Positions 8,326-16,805 of a DNA stretch of 64,000 nt are shown here, in pieces. Position 1 is the first letter of the stretch. The number at the start of each line of letters is the position of its first letter. The DNA comes from Arenivirga flava (GTDB taxonomy: Bacteria; Actinomycetota; Actinomycetes; Actinomycetales; Microbacteriaceae). The translations under genes and the position numbers were made by a program. The notes beneath the pieces were generated by a model that was not told the origin of the DNA, did not search any database, and saw only the letters and a list, made by a program, of their open reading frames with translations. The stretch spans positions 1,488,001-1,552,000 of the forward strand of contig NZ_BSUL01000001.1 of NCBI RefSeq assembly GCF_030161575.1, read 5' to 3'.

Positions 8326-9633
8326 GTGACCGCAAGCAGCAGCAGCAACCCATCCGATCCCATCCTCTCCGTGAAGGGGCTCAGCAAGGCCTTCGGCCGA
8401 CGCCCCAAGGAGGTCGCGAAGCGCGCCGAGGCGGGCGCGACACGCCAGGAGCTCGCGAGCCTCGGCACCGCCGCGGTCATCGACGCGAGCTTCGACGTCG
8501 CCCCCGGCGAGATCTTCGTCGTCATGGGCCTCTCCGGCTCGGGCAAGTCGACCCTCATCCGCACCCTCAACGGGCTGCTGGCACCGACCAGCGGCAGCGT
8601 CGCCATCGCCGGCACCGAGATCGCCGGAGCGGATGCGGCCACCCTGCGCCGCGTGCGCCGCGAGAGCGTCTCGATGGTGTTCCAGCACTTCGCGCTGCTC
8701 CCCCACCGCACCGTCCTCGACAACGCCGCGTACGCCCTCGAGCTGCAGGGCGTCGCGAAGGAGGAGCGCCTGCGCCGGGCGCAGCGCGTCGTCGACGTCG
8801 TCGGCCTGAACGGCTGGGAGCAGAAGCTGCCGAGCGAGCTCTCCGGCGGCATGCAGCAGCGCGTCGGCCTCGCCCGCGCCCTCGCCGCCGACACCCCGAT
8901 CCTGCTCATGGACGAGGCGTTCAGCGCGCTCGACCCGCTCATCCGCCGTGAGATGCAGGAGCAGCTGCTCGAGCTGCAGGCCGAGCTCGGCAAGACCATC
9001 GTCTTCATCACGCACGACCTCAACGAGGCCATGTTCCTGGGCGACCGCATCGCCGTCATGCGCGACGGCCGGATCGTGCAGATCGGCACGCCAGAGGACA
9101 TCCTCACCGACCCCGCCAACGACTACGTGGCGCAGTTCGTGCAGGACGTCGACCGGGCCCGCGTGCTCACCGCCGGCAACGTCATGGAGCGCCCGCTGCT
9201 CGTGGTCGGCGAGGGCTCCGGTCCGCGCACCGCCCTCAAGGCCATGCGCGACGGCTACGCGTCGGCGGTCTACGTGACCGGCCGCGACCGCAAGCTCGTC
9301 GGCGTCGTGCGCGATCGGGACGCGATGCGCCTCGTCCAGAAGGGCGAGACCTCGCTGCGCAGCATCATCCGGCCCACGCCGCACGCGGTGAGCGCCGACG
9401 ACGTGCTCTTCGACCTGTTCGTGCCCGCGCTCGAGTCGGAGGTTCCGCTCGCGGTCACCGACGAGCGCGACCGCCTCGTGGGGGTCATCCCCCGCGTCAC
9501 CCTGCTCGCGGCCCTTGGCCCGGGCACCACGGCGACCGGTGAGATGACCATCCCGGTGCCCGCCAACGAGATCGACGAGCTGCTGGCGGAGAGCGCCGTG
9601 CCGGCGTCCGCGGCGAACGAGGAGGTGCGCTGA
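8326..9633 (+). CDS. proV: Glycine betaine/proline ABC transporter, ATP-binding subunit with CBS domains
   Basis: 435 residues from GTG at 8326, chosen because AGCAGGA precedes it and the ProV/OpuAA N-terminus (DPILSVKGLSKAFG) starts about 10 residues later. Walker A GLSGSGKST is at about 68-76, the signature LSGGMQQRVGLARA and Walker B ILLMDEAFSALDP follow, and the last about 140 residues form a CBS pair. CBS domains in OpuA-type ATPases sense ionic strength and gate uptake of osmoprotectants. It is the first gene of a proVWX-like operon and overlaps proW by one base. Confidence 0.9.
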   Translation: MTASSSSNPSDPILSVKGLSKAFGRRPKEVAKRAEAGATRQELASLGTAAVIDASFDVAPGEIFVVMGLSGSGKSTLIRTLNGLLAPTSGSVAIAGTEIAGADAATLRRVRRESVSMVFQHFALLPHRTVLDNAAYALELQGVAKEERLRRAQRVVDVVGLNGWEQKLPSELSGGMQQRVGLARALAADTPILLMDEAFSALDPLIRREMQEQLLELQAELGKTIVFITHDLNEAMFLGDRIAVMRDGRIVQIGTPEDILTDPANDYVAQFVQDVDRARVLTAGNVMERPLLVVGEGSGPRTALKAMRDGYASAVYVTGRDRKLVGVVRDRDAMRLVQKGETSLRSIIRPTPHAVSADDVLFDLFVPALESEVPLAVTDERDRLVGVIPRVTLLAALGPGTTATGEMTIPVPANEIDELLAESAVPASAANEEVR

Positions 9634-10520
9634 TGGAGGGGTTCCGTATCCCGATCGGCGAGTGGGCGGCCACCGCCCTCAACTGGATCAAGGCCAATCT
9701 GGACGGACTCCTCGAGTTCATCCGCACCGTGCTCGGCGGCGCCGTCGACGGCCTCACCGACGGCCTGCTCGGCGTGCCGATCATCGGCATCGTCGTCGTC
9801 GCGGCGCTCATCGGCTGGACCGTGCGCTCCTGGCGGCTCGCGCTCGGCACGGTGGTCGGCTTCGGGCTGATCCTGGGCATGGACGTCTGGACGCCCGCGA
9901 TGCAGACCCTGTCGCTCGTGCTCGTCGCGACGCTCATCGCCATCGCCGTGGCCGTGCCGCTCGGCATCCTGGCCGCGCGCAACGACACCGTGAGCGCCGC
10001 GCTGCGCCCGGTGCTCGACTTCATGCAGACGATGCCCGCGTACGTCTACCTCATCCCGACCGTGCTGTTCTTCAGCATCGGCGTGGTGCCCGGTGTCGTC
10101 TCCACCATCATCTTCGCCCTGCCGCCCGGCGTGCGCCTTACCGAGCTGGGCATCCGCAGCGTCGACCCGGAGAAGGTCGAGGCCGGTCAGGCCTTCGGCG
10201 CGACCCCGGGCCAGATCCTGCGCGGCGTGCAGCTCCCGCTGGCGAGCCCCACCATCCTCAGCGGCATCAACCAGGTGATCATGCTCGCCCTGTCGATGGC
10301 CGTCGTCGCCGGCATCGCGGGCGCGCCGGGCCTCGGCAAGGAGGTCGTCGCGGCGATCTCCACGCTGAACATCGGCCAGGGCGTCGAGGCGGGCCTCGGC
10401 GTGGTCGTGCTCGCCGTCTACCTCGATCGCGTCACCTCGGCGCTCGGCGGGCGTGCGCAGAACCGCGGCTCGCTGCTGTCGATCATCGCCCGCCGCCGCG
10501 CGCACGCGCTCGCCGCCTGA
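9633..10520 (+). CDS. proW: Glycine betaine/proline ABC transporter permease
   Basis: 295 residues. The N-terminus is amphipathic (WAATALNWIKANLDGLLEFI), then come several membrane helices. The permease (EAA-type) loop region reads EAGQAFGATPGQILRGVQLPLA, and LDFMQTMPAYVYLIPTVLFF is typical of ProW/OpuAB. It forms the membrane channel for the ProV ATPase. Its ATG overlaps the proV stop (TGATG) and 74 bp separate it from the binding protein gene. Confidence 0.92.
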   Translation: MEGFRIPIGEWAATALNWIKANLDGLLEFIRTVLGGAVDGLTDGLLGVPIIGIVVVAALIGWTVRSWRLALGTVVGFGLILGMDVWTPAMQTLSLVLVATLIAIAVAVPLGILAARNDTVSAALRPVLDFMQTMPAYVYLIPTVLFFSIGVVPGVVSTIIFALPPGVRLTELGIRSVDPEKVEAGQAFGATPGQILRGVQLPLASPTILSGINQVIMLALSMAVVAGIAGAPGLGKEVVAAISTLNIGQGVEAGLGVVVLAVYLDRVTSALGGRAQNRGSLLSIIARRRAHALAA

Positions 10521-10594
10521 CCCACCGAACCGCAGTCCCGTCCGACGGGTCGCTCCTGCGCGCCGTCGGGCACACCAGAGAGGAAACACAGCAC

Positions 10595-11512
10595 ATGACG
10601 AATCGGAGCACCTTCCTGCGCCGCAGCATCGCCGTCGGAGGCGCCGCAGCGCTCTCGCTCGGCCTGGCCGCCTGCGCCACCGGCGCCGACGTCGAGGCGG
10701 GTGGCGACGGCGACAGCCTCGGCACGATCACCCTCGGCTACATCCCCAGCTGGACCGACGGCCTCAGCACCGCGTACCTGCTGCAGGACCAGCTCGAGAA
10801 GATGGGCTACACGGTCGAGATGAACGAGCTCACCGAGGCCGCGCCGCTCTACACCGGCCTCGCCAACGGCGACGTCGACATCTTCCCGTCGGCCTGGCCC
10901 GAGGTCACCCACGCCGCCTACATGGAGACCTACGGCGACCAGATCGAGGACCTCGGCGCGTACTACGACAACGCCGTGCTGACCCTCGCGGTGCCCACCT
11001 ACACCGACATCGACTCGATCGACCAGCTCGCCGGTCAGGCCGACCGCTTCGGCGGCCGCATCGTGGGCATCGAGCCGGGCGCCGGCCTCACCGCCATGAC
11101 CCAGGACTCCGCCATGCCGGGCTACGGCCTCGACGGCGAGTACGAGCTCGTCACCTCCTCGACCGCCGCGATGCTCACCGAGCTGCAGAGCGCCATCGAC
11201 GCCCAGGAGGACATCGTCGTGACGCTGTGGAAGCCCTTCTGGGCGAACGCCGCGTTCGACATCAAGACGCTCGAAGACCCGCAGGGCGCCATGGGCGAGT
11301 CCGAGGCGCTGCACTTCCTCGCGACCGACGGCTTCTCGTCCGAGTACGCCGACATCGCCGAGTACATCGCGCAGATCAAGCTCGACGACACCACCTACGG
11401 TGCGCTCGAGGACATGGTCGTGAACGAGTACGGCGAGGGCAACGAGGCGGAGGCCATCGACGCCTGGATCGCCGAGTACGGCGACGCCTACCCGGGCATC
11501 CTCACGGACTGA
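10595..11512 (+). CDS. proX: Glycine betaine-type substrate-binding lipoprotein
   Basis: 305 residues; a clear GAGAGGAA ribosome site precedes the ATG. The signal peptide has an Arg pair (FLRRS) and a lipobox LAAC at about residues 26-29, so the protein is anchored outside the membrane. The mature part is an OpuAC-type domain with aromatic residues at the expected ligand-box positions: YIPSWTDGLS, FPSAWPEVTH and TLWKPFWAN. It delivers quaternary amines or proline to ProVW. It ends just before a perfect terminator hairpin. Confidence 0.9.
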   Translation: MTNRSTFLRRSIAVGGAAALSLGLAACATGADVEAGGDGDSLGTITLGYIPSWTDGLSTAYLLQDQLEKMGYTVEMNELTEAAPLYTGLANGDVDIFPSAWPEVTHAAYMETYGDQIEDLGAYYDNAVLTLAVPTYTDIDSIDQLAGQADRFGGRIVGIEPGAGLTAMTQDSAMPGYGLDGEYELVTSSTAAMLTELQSAIDAQEDIVVTLWKPFWANAAFDIKTLEDPQGAMGESEALHFLATDGFSSEYADIAEYIAQIKLDDTTYGALEDMVVNEYGEGNEAEAIDAWIAEYGDAYPGILTD

Positions 11513-11526
11513 CCCGTCAGCACGAC

Positions 11527-11560
11527 GAAAGGGGCCCCGCCGATCGGCGGGGCCCCTTTC
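11527..11560. terminator. Perfect bidirectional terminator
   Basis: A 34-base uninterrupted palindrome with 17-base arms (GAAAGGGGCCCCGCCGA and its complement) lies between the convergent proX and M23 genes. The A and T runs at its two ends would give a U-tract for both directions. Confidence 0.85.
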
Positions 11561-11574
11561 GCGCGCTCGGGCCG

Positions 11575-12879
11575 TCAGAGGATGATGCCCTTGCCGGCGA
11601 AGAACGTGGACGGGTTGGTCTGCACGCCGTTCACGTTGACCTTCACGTCGAGGTGGCAGCCGGTGCCCACGCCCGTGTCGCCGACGTTCGCCACGATCTG
11701 ACCAGCGCTGACGCTCTGACCGGCGCGCACCTGGAACGAGCCGTTCTGGATGTGACCGTAGATCACCTCGACGCCATCGCCGAGGTCCATGATGACGCGG
11801 TTGCCGAAGCCGCTGACGTGGCCCGTGAAGGTGACGCGACCGTTGTAGGCGGCCTTGAGCGGACGCCCGCACGGGTCGCCGAGGTCGACGCCGGCGTGGA
11901 ACGGGTTCGAGCAGCCGTTGCTGTTGCAGATGATGCGGCGGGGGCCGTAGTCGCTCGTCTTCGGGCCCGGGGCGGGGCGGTACCAGCCCTGCGGCGAGGG
12001 GCTGAAGTAGGTGCCGTTCGCGCCGCTCGGGGTCGGCGTGCCGACGTTGCCGCCGCCGCCCGACGGGCGGGCCGCTGCGGCGGCCTCGGCGGCCTTCCGC
12101 TGGCGCTCGGCTTCGATCGCCGCGAGGCGGCGCTGCTCGGCCTGGCCAGCCTCGTAGCCCTGCTCGATCTCGGCCGTACGGCCCTCGAGCACCGCGAGCT
12201 GGGCGGCGAGCGTGATGCGCGCCTCCTCCTGCGCGGCGACCGCCTGCTGCGCCGCGGCGCTGGCCTGCTCGGCGGCCTCGAACTCGACCTCCGCCGCCGC
12301 GCGGCGGTCGGCCAGCTCGCGGGAGACGACCTCCGACTGCTCCTCGAGGCTCGAGACCGCGTTCGCGTCGAGGACGGCCTGGTCGACGACGCGGCTCGAC
12401 GCATCCGCCATCCGCGTCATCGCCCCGAGCTGGTAGAGCACGTCGCTCGTCTCCTCCGGCACCGCCATGGCGCGCATGGAGGCATCGACCGACCCCGACC
12501 GGCTCAGCTGCGAGATGTAGTTCGAGGCCTCGCCGCGCGAGGACTCGGCCGTGGCCCGGGCCCCCTCGAGCTCGACCTGCAGCTCCGTGAGCTGCTCCTC
12601 GGCCTCGGCGGCGAGCGCGTAGGCCTGCTGGTAGCGCTCCTGCGCTGCTGCGGCCGCCTCCTGCGCGGCGGCGAGCTCGGCGTCGAGCTCCGCGATGAGC
12701 GCGTCGATCTCGGTGACCTGCGCGCGCTGCGCGGCCTCGTTCCCGCGGGCCTGCTCCACCTCCTCCCAGGTGGGGTACTTCGAGGCGGCGGCAGCGGGTC
12801 CGGCGACGGAGAGAGCGGCGAGGAGGGCGCCGATCAGGGCGCCGTGGAGGGCGAGGCGGAGGGATCGTTCACGGCGCAT
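11575..12879 (-). CDS. Secreted coiled-coil protein with M23-type peptidase domain
   Basis: 434 residues: a signal peptide (about 1-32, ending PAAAASK), a long Ala/Glu/Gln-rich coiled coil (about 35-295), a Gly/Pro/Ser linker, then an M23 (LytM) domain. The FtsX/EnvC-like plan suggests a septal peptidoglycan hydrolase or its activator. HAGVD and YGH match conserved M23 positions, but the final HxH is HLD (GCHLDVKV), so one usual zinc ligand is Asp. Two Cys pairs may form disulfides. The start at ATG 12879 lacks a strong Shine-Dalgarno site. Confidence 0.85.
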   Translation of the reverse strand: MRRERSLRLALHGALIGALLAALSVAGPAAAASKYPTWEEVEQARGNEAAQRAQVTEIDALIAELDAELAAAQEAAAAAQERYQQAYALAAEAEEQLTELQVELEGARATAESSRGEASNYISQLSRSGSVDASMRAMAVPEETSDVLYQLGAMTRMADASSRVVDQAVLDANAVSSLEEQSEVVSRELADRRAAAEVEFEAAEQASAAAQQAVAAQEEARITLAAQLAVLEGRTAEIEQGYEAGQAEQRRLAAIEAERQRKAAEAAAAARPSGGGGNVGTPTPSGANGTYFSPSPQGWYRPAPGPKTSDYGPRRIICNSNGCSNPFHAGVDLGDPCGRPLKAAYNGRVTFTGHVSGFGNRVIMDLGDGVEVIYGHIQNGSFQVRAGQSVSAGQIVANVGDTGVGTGCHLDVKVNVNGVQTNPSTFFAGKGIIL

Positions 12880-12961
12880 GATGCACTGATGGTAGGCATG
12901 CGGACCGCGATCCCGCACGCCCGGCGGGCGGCGGGTCGCGGATCCCCCGGTCGTGGGCCGC

Positions 12962-13809
12962 TCAGCCGGCCTGCAGGATCTCGATGTCGCCGACGGTGCT
13001 GGCGAGCCGGTAGCTGCGCTCGGCACCGGGCGTCGACGGGATCGCGGAGGCCACCTCGCCGAGCGTCGACTCGGTGCGCAGCTCGTAGTCGCCCCTCGGG
13101 AGCGCGATGCGCAGATCGCCGGCGGTGGTCGCGGCATCGACGGTCGCGGGCGCGCGATCGAACGCCAGATCGACGTCGCCTGCGGTCGCCTCGACGGTCA
13201 GCTCCGCGATCTCGAGCCCGTATCCGACGGTGCTGCCGGCGGTGGTGCGCAGGTCGAGGCTCACCGCCGAGCCCGCGAGGCGCACCTCGCCGACGGCGGC
13301 CTCGACATCGACCGCTCCCCAGTCGCCGTCGAGCCGCACCGAGCCGGCCGAGGCGGCCAGATCGAGGTCGACCCCGGCCGTGTCCGCCGGCAGCAGCACG
13401 GTCAACGTGGCCGGCCCGCGGTATCCGCCCGACCACCAGCCGAAGGGGTCCCATCCGCGATCCCGCACCCGCACGTCGAGCTCGCCGTCCGCGAGCTCGC
13501 TGCGCAGACGCAGCCCGGTGGCGCCGGCATCCCACTCGACCGTCGGCTCGGCGACATCGGCCAGCCGCACGACGAGATCGGCGATCGCCGCGTCGACACG
13601 CACGGTGGAGACGTCGCCGGCCAGCACGCGGGTGCCGTCGCCGGCCTCCTCGCCGGTCGCGCGGGCGGCGCGCGCCACGCCGATCACCGAGCCGATGACC
13701 GTGAGCGCCAGGGCCGCGCTGCCGACGGCGAGCAGCACGGTGCGCAGCGTGCGCTGCGGGGTGACGGGGGCTGAGGCGATGCGAAGGTCATGATGTCGGT
13801 TCCGTTCAT
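12962..13809 (-). CDS. Membrane-anchored DUF4097-like beta-helix protein (probable frameshift near start)
   Basis: One N-terminal transmembrane segment (TVLLAVGSAALALTVIGSVIG) is followed by a repetitive beta-rich ectodomain with many VDLDLAASAGSVRLDG-like repeats, typical of DUF4097 (putative adhesin). The open frame has no ATG or GTG before the helix. A good N-terminus (MNGTDIMTFASPQPP) lies in the frame reached by adding one G to the 5-G run at 13765-13769. It starts 2 bp after the response-regulator stop, so it belongs to that operon. An alternative is a short protein starting at an internal GTG. Its role is probably as an envelope target or sensor. Confidence 0.65.
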
Positions 13810-13811
13810 GT

Positions 13812-14468
13812 TCAGACGAGGGGCTCGCTGCGCAGGTAGCGCAGCACGGCGAGGACGCGGCGGTTGCCGTGCTCCTCGATGGGCAGCCCGAGCTTCGTGA
13901 AGATGGCCGAGATGTGCTTCTCGACACTGCCCTCGGTGACGTGCATGGCGGCGGCGATCGCGCTGTTGGAGCGGCCCTCGGCCATGAGCTGAAGCGTCTC
14001 GCGCTCGCGGTTCGAGAGGCCGCCGAGGCCGTCGCCGCGGCGCGAGCGCACGACGATCTGCGTCACGACCTCGGGATCGAGCGCGGTGCCGCCGGAGCCG
14101 ACGGTCTCGACGGCAGCGAGGAAGTCGCCCACGTCGGCGACGCGGTCCTTGAGCAGGTACCCGAGCCCGCCGCTGTTCTCGGCGATCAGCTCGCTCGCGT
14201 AGCGCTCCTCCACGTACTGGCTCAGCACCAGCACGGCGGTGGCGGCGTGCTGCGCCCGCAGGACCACCGCGGCCCGCACGCCCTCGTCGGTGTACGTGGG
14301 CGGCATCCGCACGTCGACCACCGCCAGGTCCGGAGCGTGCTCGGCGACCGCGCGCAGCAGCGCCTCGGCGGTGTCGACGGCCGCGAGCACCTCGTGCCCG
14401 GCGTCGGTCAGCAGGCGTTCGATGCCGGCCCTGAGGAGGACGGAGTCCTCGGCGATCACGATGCGCAC
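13812..14468 (-). CDS. Response regulator, NarL/LuxR type
   Basis: 218 residues. The receiver domain begins MRIVIAEDSVLLRAGIERLL, with the phosphoacceptor Asp in LAVVDVRMPP and a Lys in YLLKDRV. The C-terminal LuxR HTH reads LSNRERETLQLMAEGRSN...VEKHISAIFTKLGL. It is a DNA-binding partner of the overlapping histidine kinase (13-bp overlap) and probably controls the DUF4097-like gene downstream. Confidence 0.93.
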   Translation of the reverse strand: MRIVIAEDSVLLRAGIERLLTDAGHEVLAAVDTAEALLRAVAEHAPDLAVVDVRMPPTYTDEGVRAAVVLRAQHAATAVLVLSQYVEERYASELIAENSGGLGYLLKDRVADVGDFLAAVETVGSGGTALDPEVVTQIVVRSRRGDGLGGLSNRERETLQLMAEGRSNSAIAAAMHVTEGSVEKHISAIFTKLGLPIEEHGNRRVLAVLRYLRSEPLV

Positions 14469-15655
14469 GGCACCTCCACGGTGATGATGGTCGGCCCGCC
14501 GACCGAGCTGTCGATGTGCAGGGTGCCGCCGGCGGCGCGCACCCGCTCGCGCATGCCGGTGAGCCCGGCACCGGACCCGATGGCCGCGCCGCCGCGACCG
14601 TCATCGCGGATGACCGCGCGCACGCCCCCGTCGATCGGCTCGACCTCGACGGATGCGCTGCTCGCCTGCGCGTGCTTGGCCACGTTGGTGAGCGCCTCCG
14701 CCACCGAGAAGTAGACCACCGCCTCCGCCTCCGCCGGCAGCCGGCCCGGCAATCGCACGCTGACGGCGGTCGGCACGGGGCTCTGCCCGGCGACCGCGGA
14801 GAGCGCCGCGTCGAGGCCGCGGTCGGTCAGGACGGCGGGATGGATGCCGCGCACCAGACGGCGCAGCTCCGTGATGTTCTGCTTCGCCTGCGCGTGCGCC
14901 GTGTCGAGCAGCTCGCGCGCAGCGTCCGGATCGGCGCCGAGCCTGGTCCGCGCCAGGTCGATCGTCATCGCGACGCTGACCAGCCCCGGCTGCACGCCGT
15001 CGTGCAGGTCGCGCTCGATGCGGGAGCGGTCGACCTCGGCGGAGGCCACGGCGCCCTGGCGGGCGTCGGCGAGCTGGTCGACCCGGCGCTCCAGCACCGC
15101 GGTGCGGCTCGTGCCGAGGAGCGCGCGCGAGACCACGCGGTCGAGACTGCCGGCACCGTAGACGTACCCGGCGAGCACGACGATCGCCAGCAGCGCGGCG
15201 CCGATCGCCGGCAGCGGCCCGCGAAGCCCCAGCACGCCGACCCCGGCGAGGTCGGCGACGAGCTGCACGGCCCGACCGAGGAGCCAGGCGAGGAGGCCGC
15301 CTGCGAGCGCGGAGAAGAGGTGGTGGAGCAGCGTCTTCCACGTCGACGGCGCGGCGAGGTCGACGAACGCCTGGGCGACGGGCGCCCATCCGCTCGTCAC
15401 CCGCGTCAGGCGCCGGGGTTGCGGGGTGATGGTCACCTCGAGCAGCGCCGCGGCGCGATGCCGTTCGATGAAGCCCGTGAGCCGCGCGGCCTGCGCGGCG
15501 GCCAGGATGAGCAGCACGCCGAATCCGAGCGCGGGGAGGGTGAGCGCGCCGAGCCCGAGCAGACCCACGATGCCGACGAGGAAGATGGTGCCGACCGCGC
15601 CGTCGATCCAGAGATCGACGGCGGCGGCCCAGAGGAATCGGAGTTGCCGTCGCAT
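14456..15655 (-). CDS. Sensor histidine kinase, HisKA_3 (NarX/DesK-like)
   Basis: 399 residues. The first half is membrane-embedded (helices near LWIDGAVGTIFLVGIVGLL, LLHHLFSALAGGLLAWLLG and LLAIVVLAGYVYGAG). The dimerisation/phosphoacceptor box is IERDLHDGVQPGLVSVAM, with the His in DLHDG. The ATPase domain has LTNVAKHAQAS (N box) and DDGRGG...GSGAGLTGMRERV (G boxes). There is no large extracellular loop, so it may sense a membrane or cell-envelope state. It is first gene of a kinase-regulator-DUF4097 operon. Confidence 0.93.
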   Translation of the reverse strand: MRRQLRFLWAAAVDLWIDGAVGTIFLVGIVGLLGLGALTLPALGFGVLLILAAAQAARLTGFIERHRAAALLEVTITPQPRRLTRVTSGWAPVAQAFVDLAAPSTWKTLLHHLFSALAGGLLAWLLGRAVQLVADLAGVGVLGLRGPLPAIGAALLAIVVLAGYVYGAGSLDRVVSRALLGTSRTAVLERRVDQLADARQGAVASAEVDRSRIERDLHDGVQPGLVSVAMTIDLARTRLGADPDAARELLDTAHAQAKQNITELRRLVRGIHPAVLTDRGLDAALSAVAGQSPVPTAVSVRLPGRLPAEAEAVVYFSVAEALTNVAKHAQASSASVEVEPIDGGVRAVIRDDGRGGAAIGSGAGLTGMRERVRAAGGTLHIDSSVGGPTIITVEVPCAS

Positions 15656-15746
15656 GACCTCGACGCTACCGAGCAGCGGGCGTGCGCCCCCATGCGGGCA
15701 TCCGGCCTCTTGCTCCGGGGGTTATCCCCCGGCGCTGCGTAGCGGG

Positions 15747-15816
15747 GCGATCACCCCGGCACCGCTCGTGCGGCGATCAGCCCGGCACCCCGCAGTGGGG
15801 CGATCAGCCCGGCACC
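15747..15816. repeat. Three tandem copies of a 26-27 bp repeat
   Basis: GCGATCASCCCGGCACC begins at 15747, 15773 and 15800. Copies 2 and 3 share a longer CCCGGCACCCC core. Each unit contains a small GGGGCGATCANCCC-type inverted sequence. The function is unknown. Confidence 0.7.
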
Positions 15817-15830
15817 CCACGTGCGCGATG

Positions 15831-15910
15831 CCGAATGACGGAGATCCTCGCGCCGATGCCGCGGCACACCGAGCGGGGTCGCGGTCGGCGCCAGGAACTC
15901 CGTCATTCGG
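15831..15910. repeat. Large imperfect inverted repeat
   Basis: CCGAATGACGGAG (15831-15843) is exactly complementary to CTCCGTCATTCGG (15898-15910). Pairing continues inward with few mismatches through GATCCTCGCGCCGA / TCGGCGCCAGGAAC, giving an arm of about 28-30 bp around a loop of roughly 20. It resembles an intergenic palindromic (REP/MITE-like) unit more than a terminator. Confidence 0.65.
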
Positions 15911-16045
15911 GATCCGATGCGCGGGTGGGGCGGGATCGGAGCGGGGCGGGATCGGGGCGGGATCGGAGCGGGGGCAGGGCGCGGGCGAGGCGGGGCCGGT
16001 TCCCCTCGGGAGCGCGGCCGGATGGTCGGCGCGGCCCGCGGCGCG

Positions 16046-16759
16046 TCAGCGCTGCGAGACCGGGCTGAGCACGAGCTCGTCGATGCGCACGTGCGACGGC
16101 GCGGTGATGGCGTAGAGGGCGGCGTCGGCCACGTCGGCCGGCGTGAGCATGACGGCGCGCGCCGCGGCGTCGGGCACGGTGGGGCGCTGCTGCAGGAAGT
16201 CGCTGTCGATGTCGCCCGGGCAGAGATGGGTGGCGCGCACGCCGGCGCCGGCCTCCTGGTCGTTGATGGTGCGCACGATCGGGGCGAGCGCCGTCTTGCT
16301 GGCGCTGTAGGCCACGCCGGCCCCGGGCGCGGGGCGCCAGCCCGCGATCGACGAGACGACCACGACGACGCCGGATGCGGCGCGCAGGGCGGGCAGCGAC
16401 GCGTCGACCGCGCGGACGACGCCGAGCAGGTTGGTCTGCACGACGGCCTCGAAGTCGGCCATGCCCTGGTCGGCCCAGGCGCGCCGCGGGTGGTTGAGGC
16501 CGGCGGCGAGCACGAGCGCGTCCAGGCGGTCGCCGATCGTCGGGAGCGCCACCCGGGGGTCGTCTGATCCGACGTCGAAGGGCAGCTCGACGGGCGTGCC
16601 GCCCGCGTCGCGCACGAGGCGCGCGGTCTCGGACAGCGCATCCGTCCTCCGCCCCGACAGCACGACCCGCCAGCCGAGCGCACCGAGCGCGTCCGCGGTC
16701 GCCCGCCCCACGCCGCTGCCGGCTCCGGTGACCCACGCGGTCTTCATCGCATCCGTCAT
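16046..16759 (-). CDS. SDR family oxidoreductase
   Basis: 237 residues from ATG at 16759 (or 233 from 16747, MKTAWVTGAG). It is a classical short-chain dehydrogenase: the NAD(P) motif TGAGSGVG near the start, an Arg in SGRRTDAL, LVLAAGLNHP in place of NNAG, Ser in VSSIAGW and the catalytic YSASK. A later LCPGDIDSDF fits the usual PG motif. The substrate is not predictable. It is divergent from a second SDR gene across 46 bp, with shared regulatory sequence. Confidence 0.88.
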   Translation of the reverse strand: MTDAMKTAWVTGAGSGVGRATADALGALGWRVVLSGRRTDALSETARLVRDAGGTPVELPFDVGSDDPRVALPTIGDRLDALVLAAGLNHPRRAWADQGMADFEAVVQTNLLGVVRAVDASLPALRAASGVVVVVSSIAGWRPAPGAGVAYSASKTALAPIVRTINDQEAGAGVRATHLCPGDIDSDFLQQRPTVPDAAARAVMLTPADVADAALYAITAPSHVRIDELVLSPVSQR

Positions 16760-16805
16760 GAGGGCTAGAATAATCATACTTTTCAGTGACGAGCGAGGAG
16801 CGAGC
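16760..16805. promoter_or_regulatory. AT-rich divergent promoter between two SDR genes
   Basis: AGAATAATCATACTTTTCAG is one of the few A+T-rich stretches in the window. It should hold promoter elements for both divergent SDR genes and perhaps the operator of the FadR regulator encoded downstream at 17570. GAGGAG before 16806 is the ribosome site. Confidence 0.45.

Larger units (their letters stand above)
15656..16045. other. 390-base gene-free region, repeat-rich
   Basis: I find no supportable gene. Besides the kinase promoter on the right side of 15655, it contains three tandem about 26-bp repeats (15747-15816), a long imperfect inverted repeat (15831-15910), and GGGCGGGATCGGAGC-like short tandem repeats at about 15920-15985 before the convergent end of the SDR gene. 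Confidence 0.6.
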
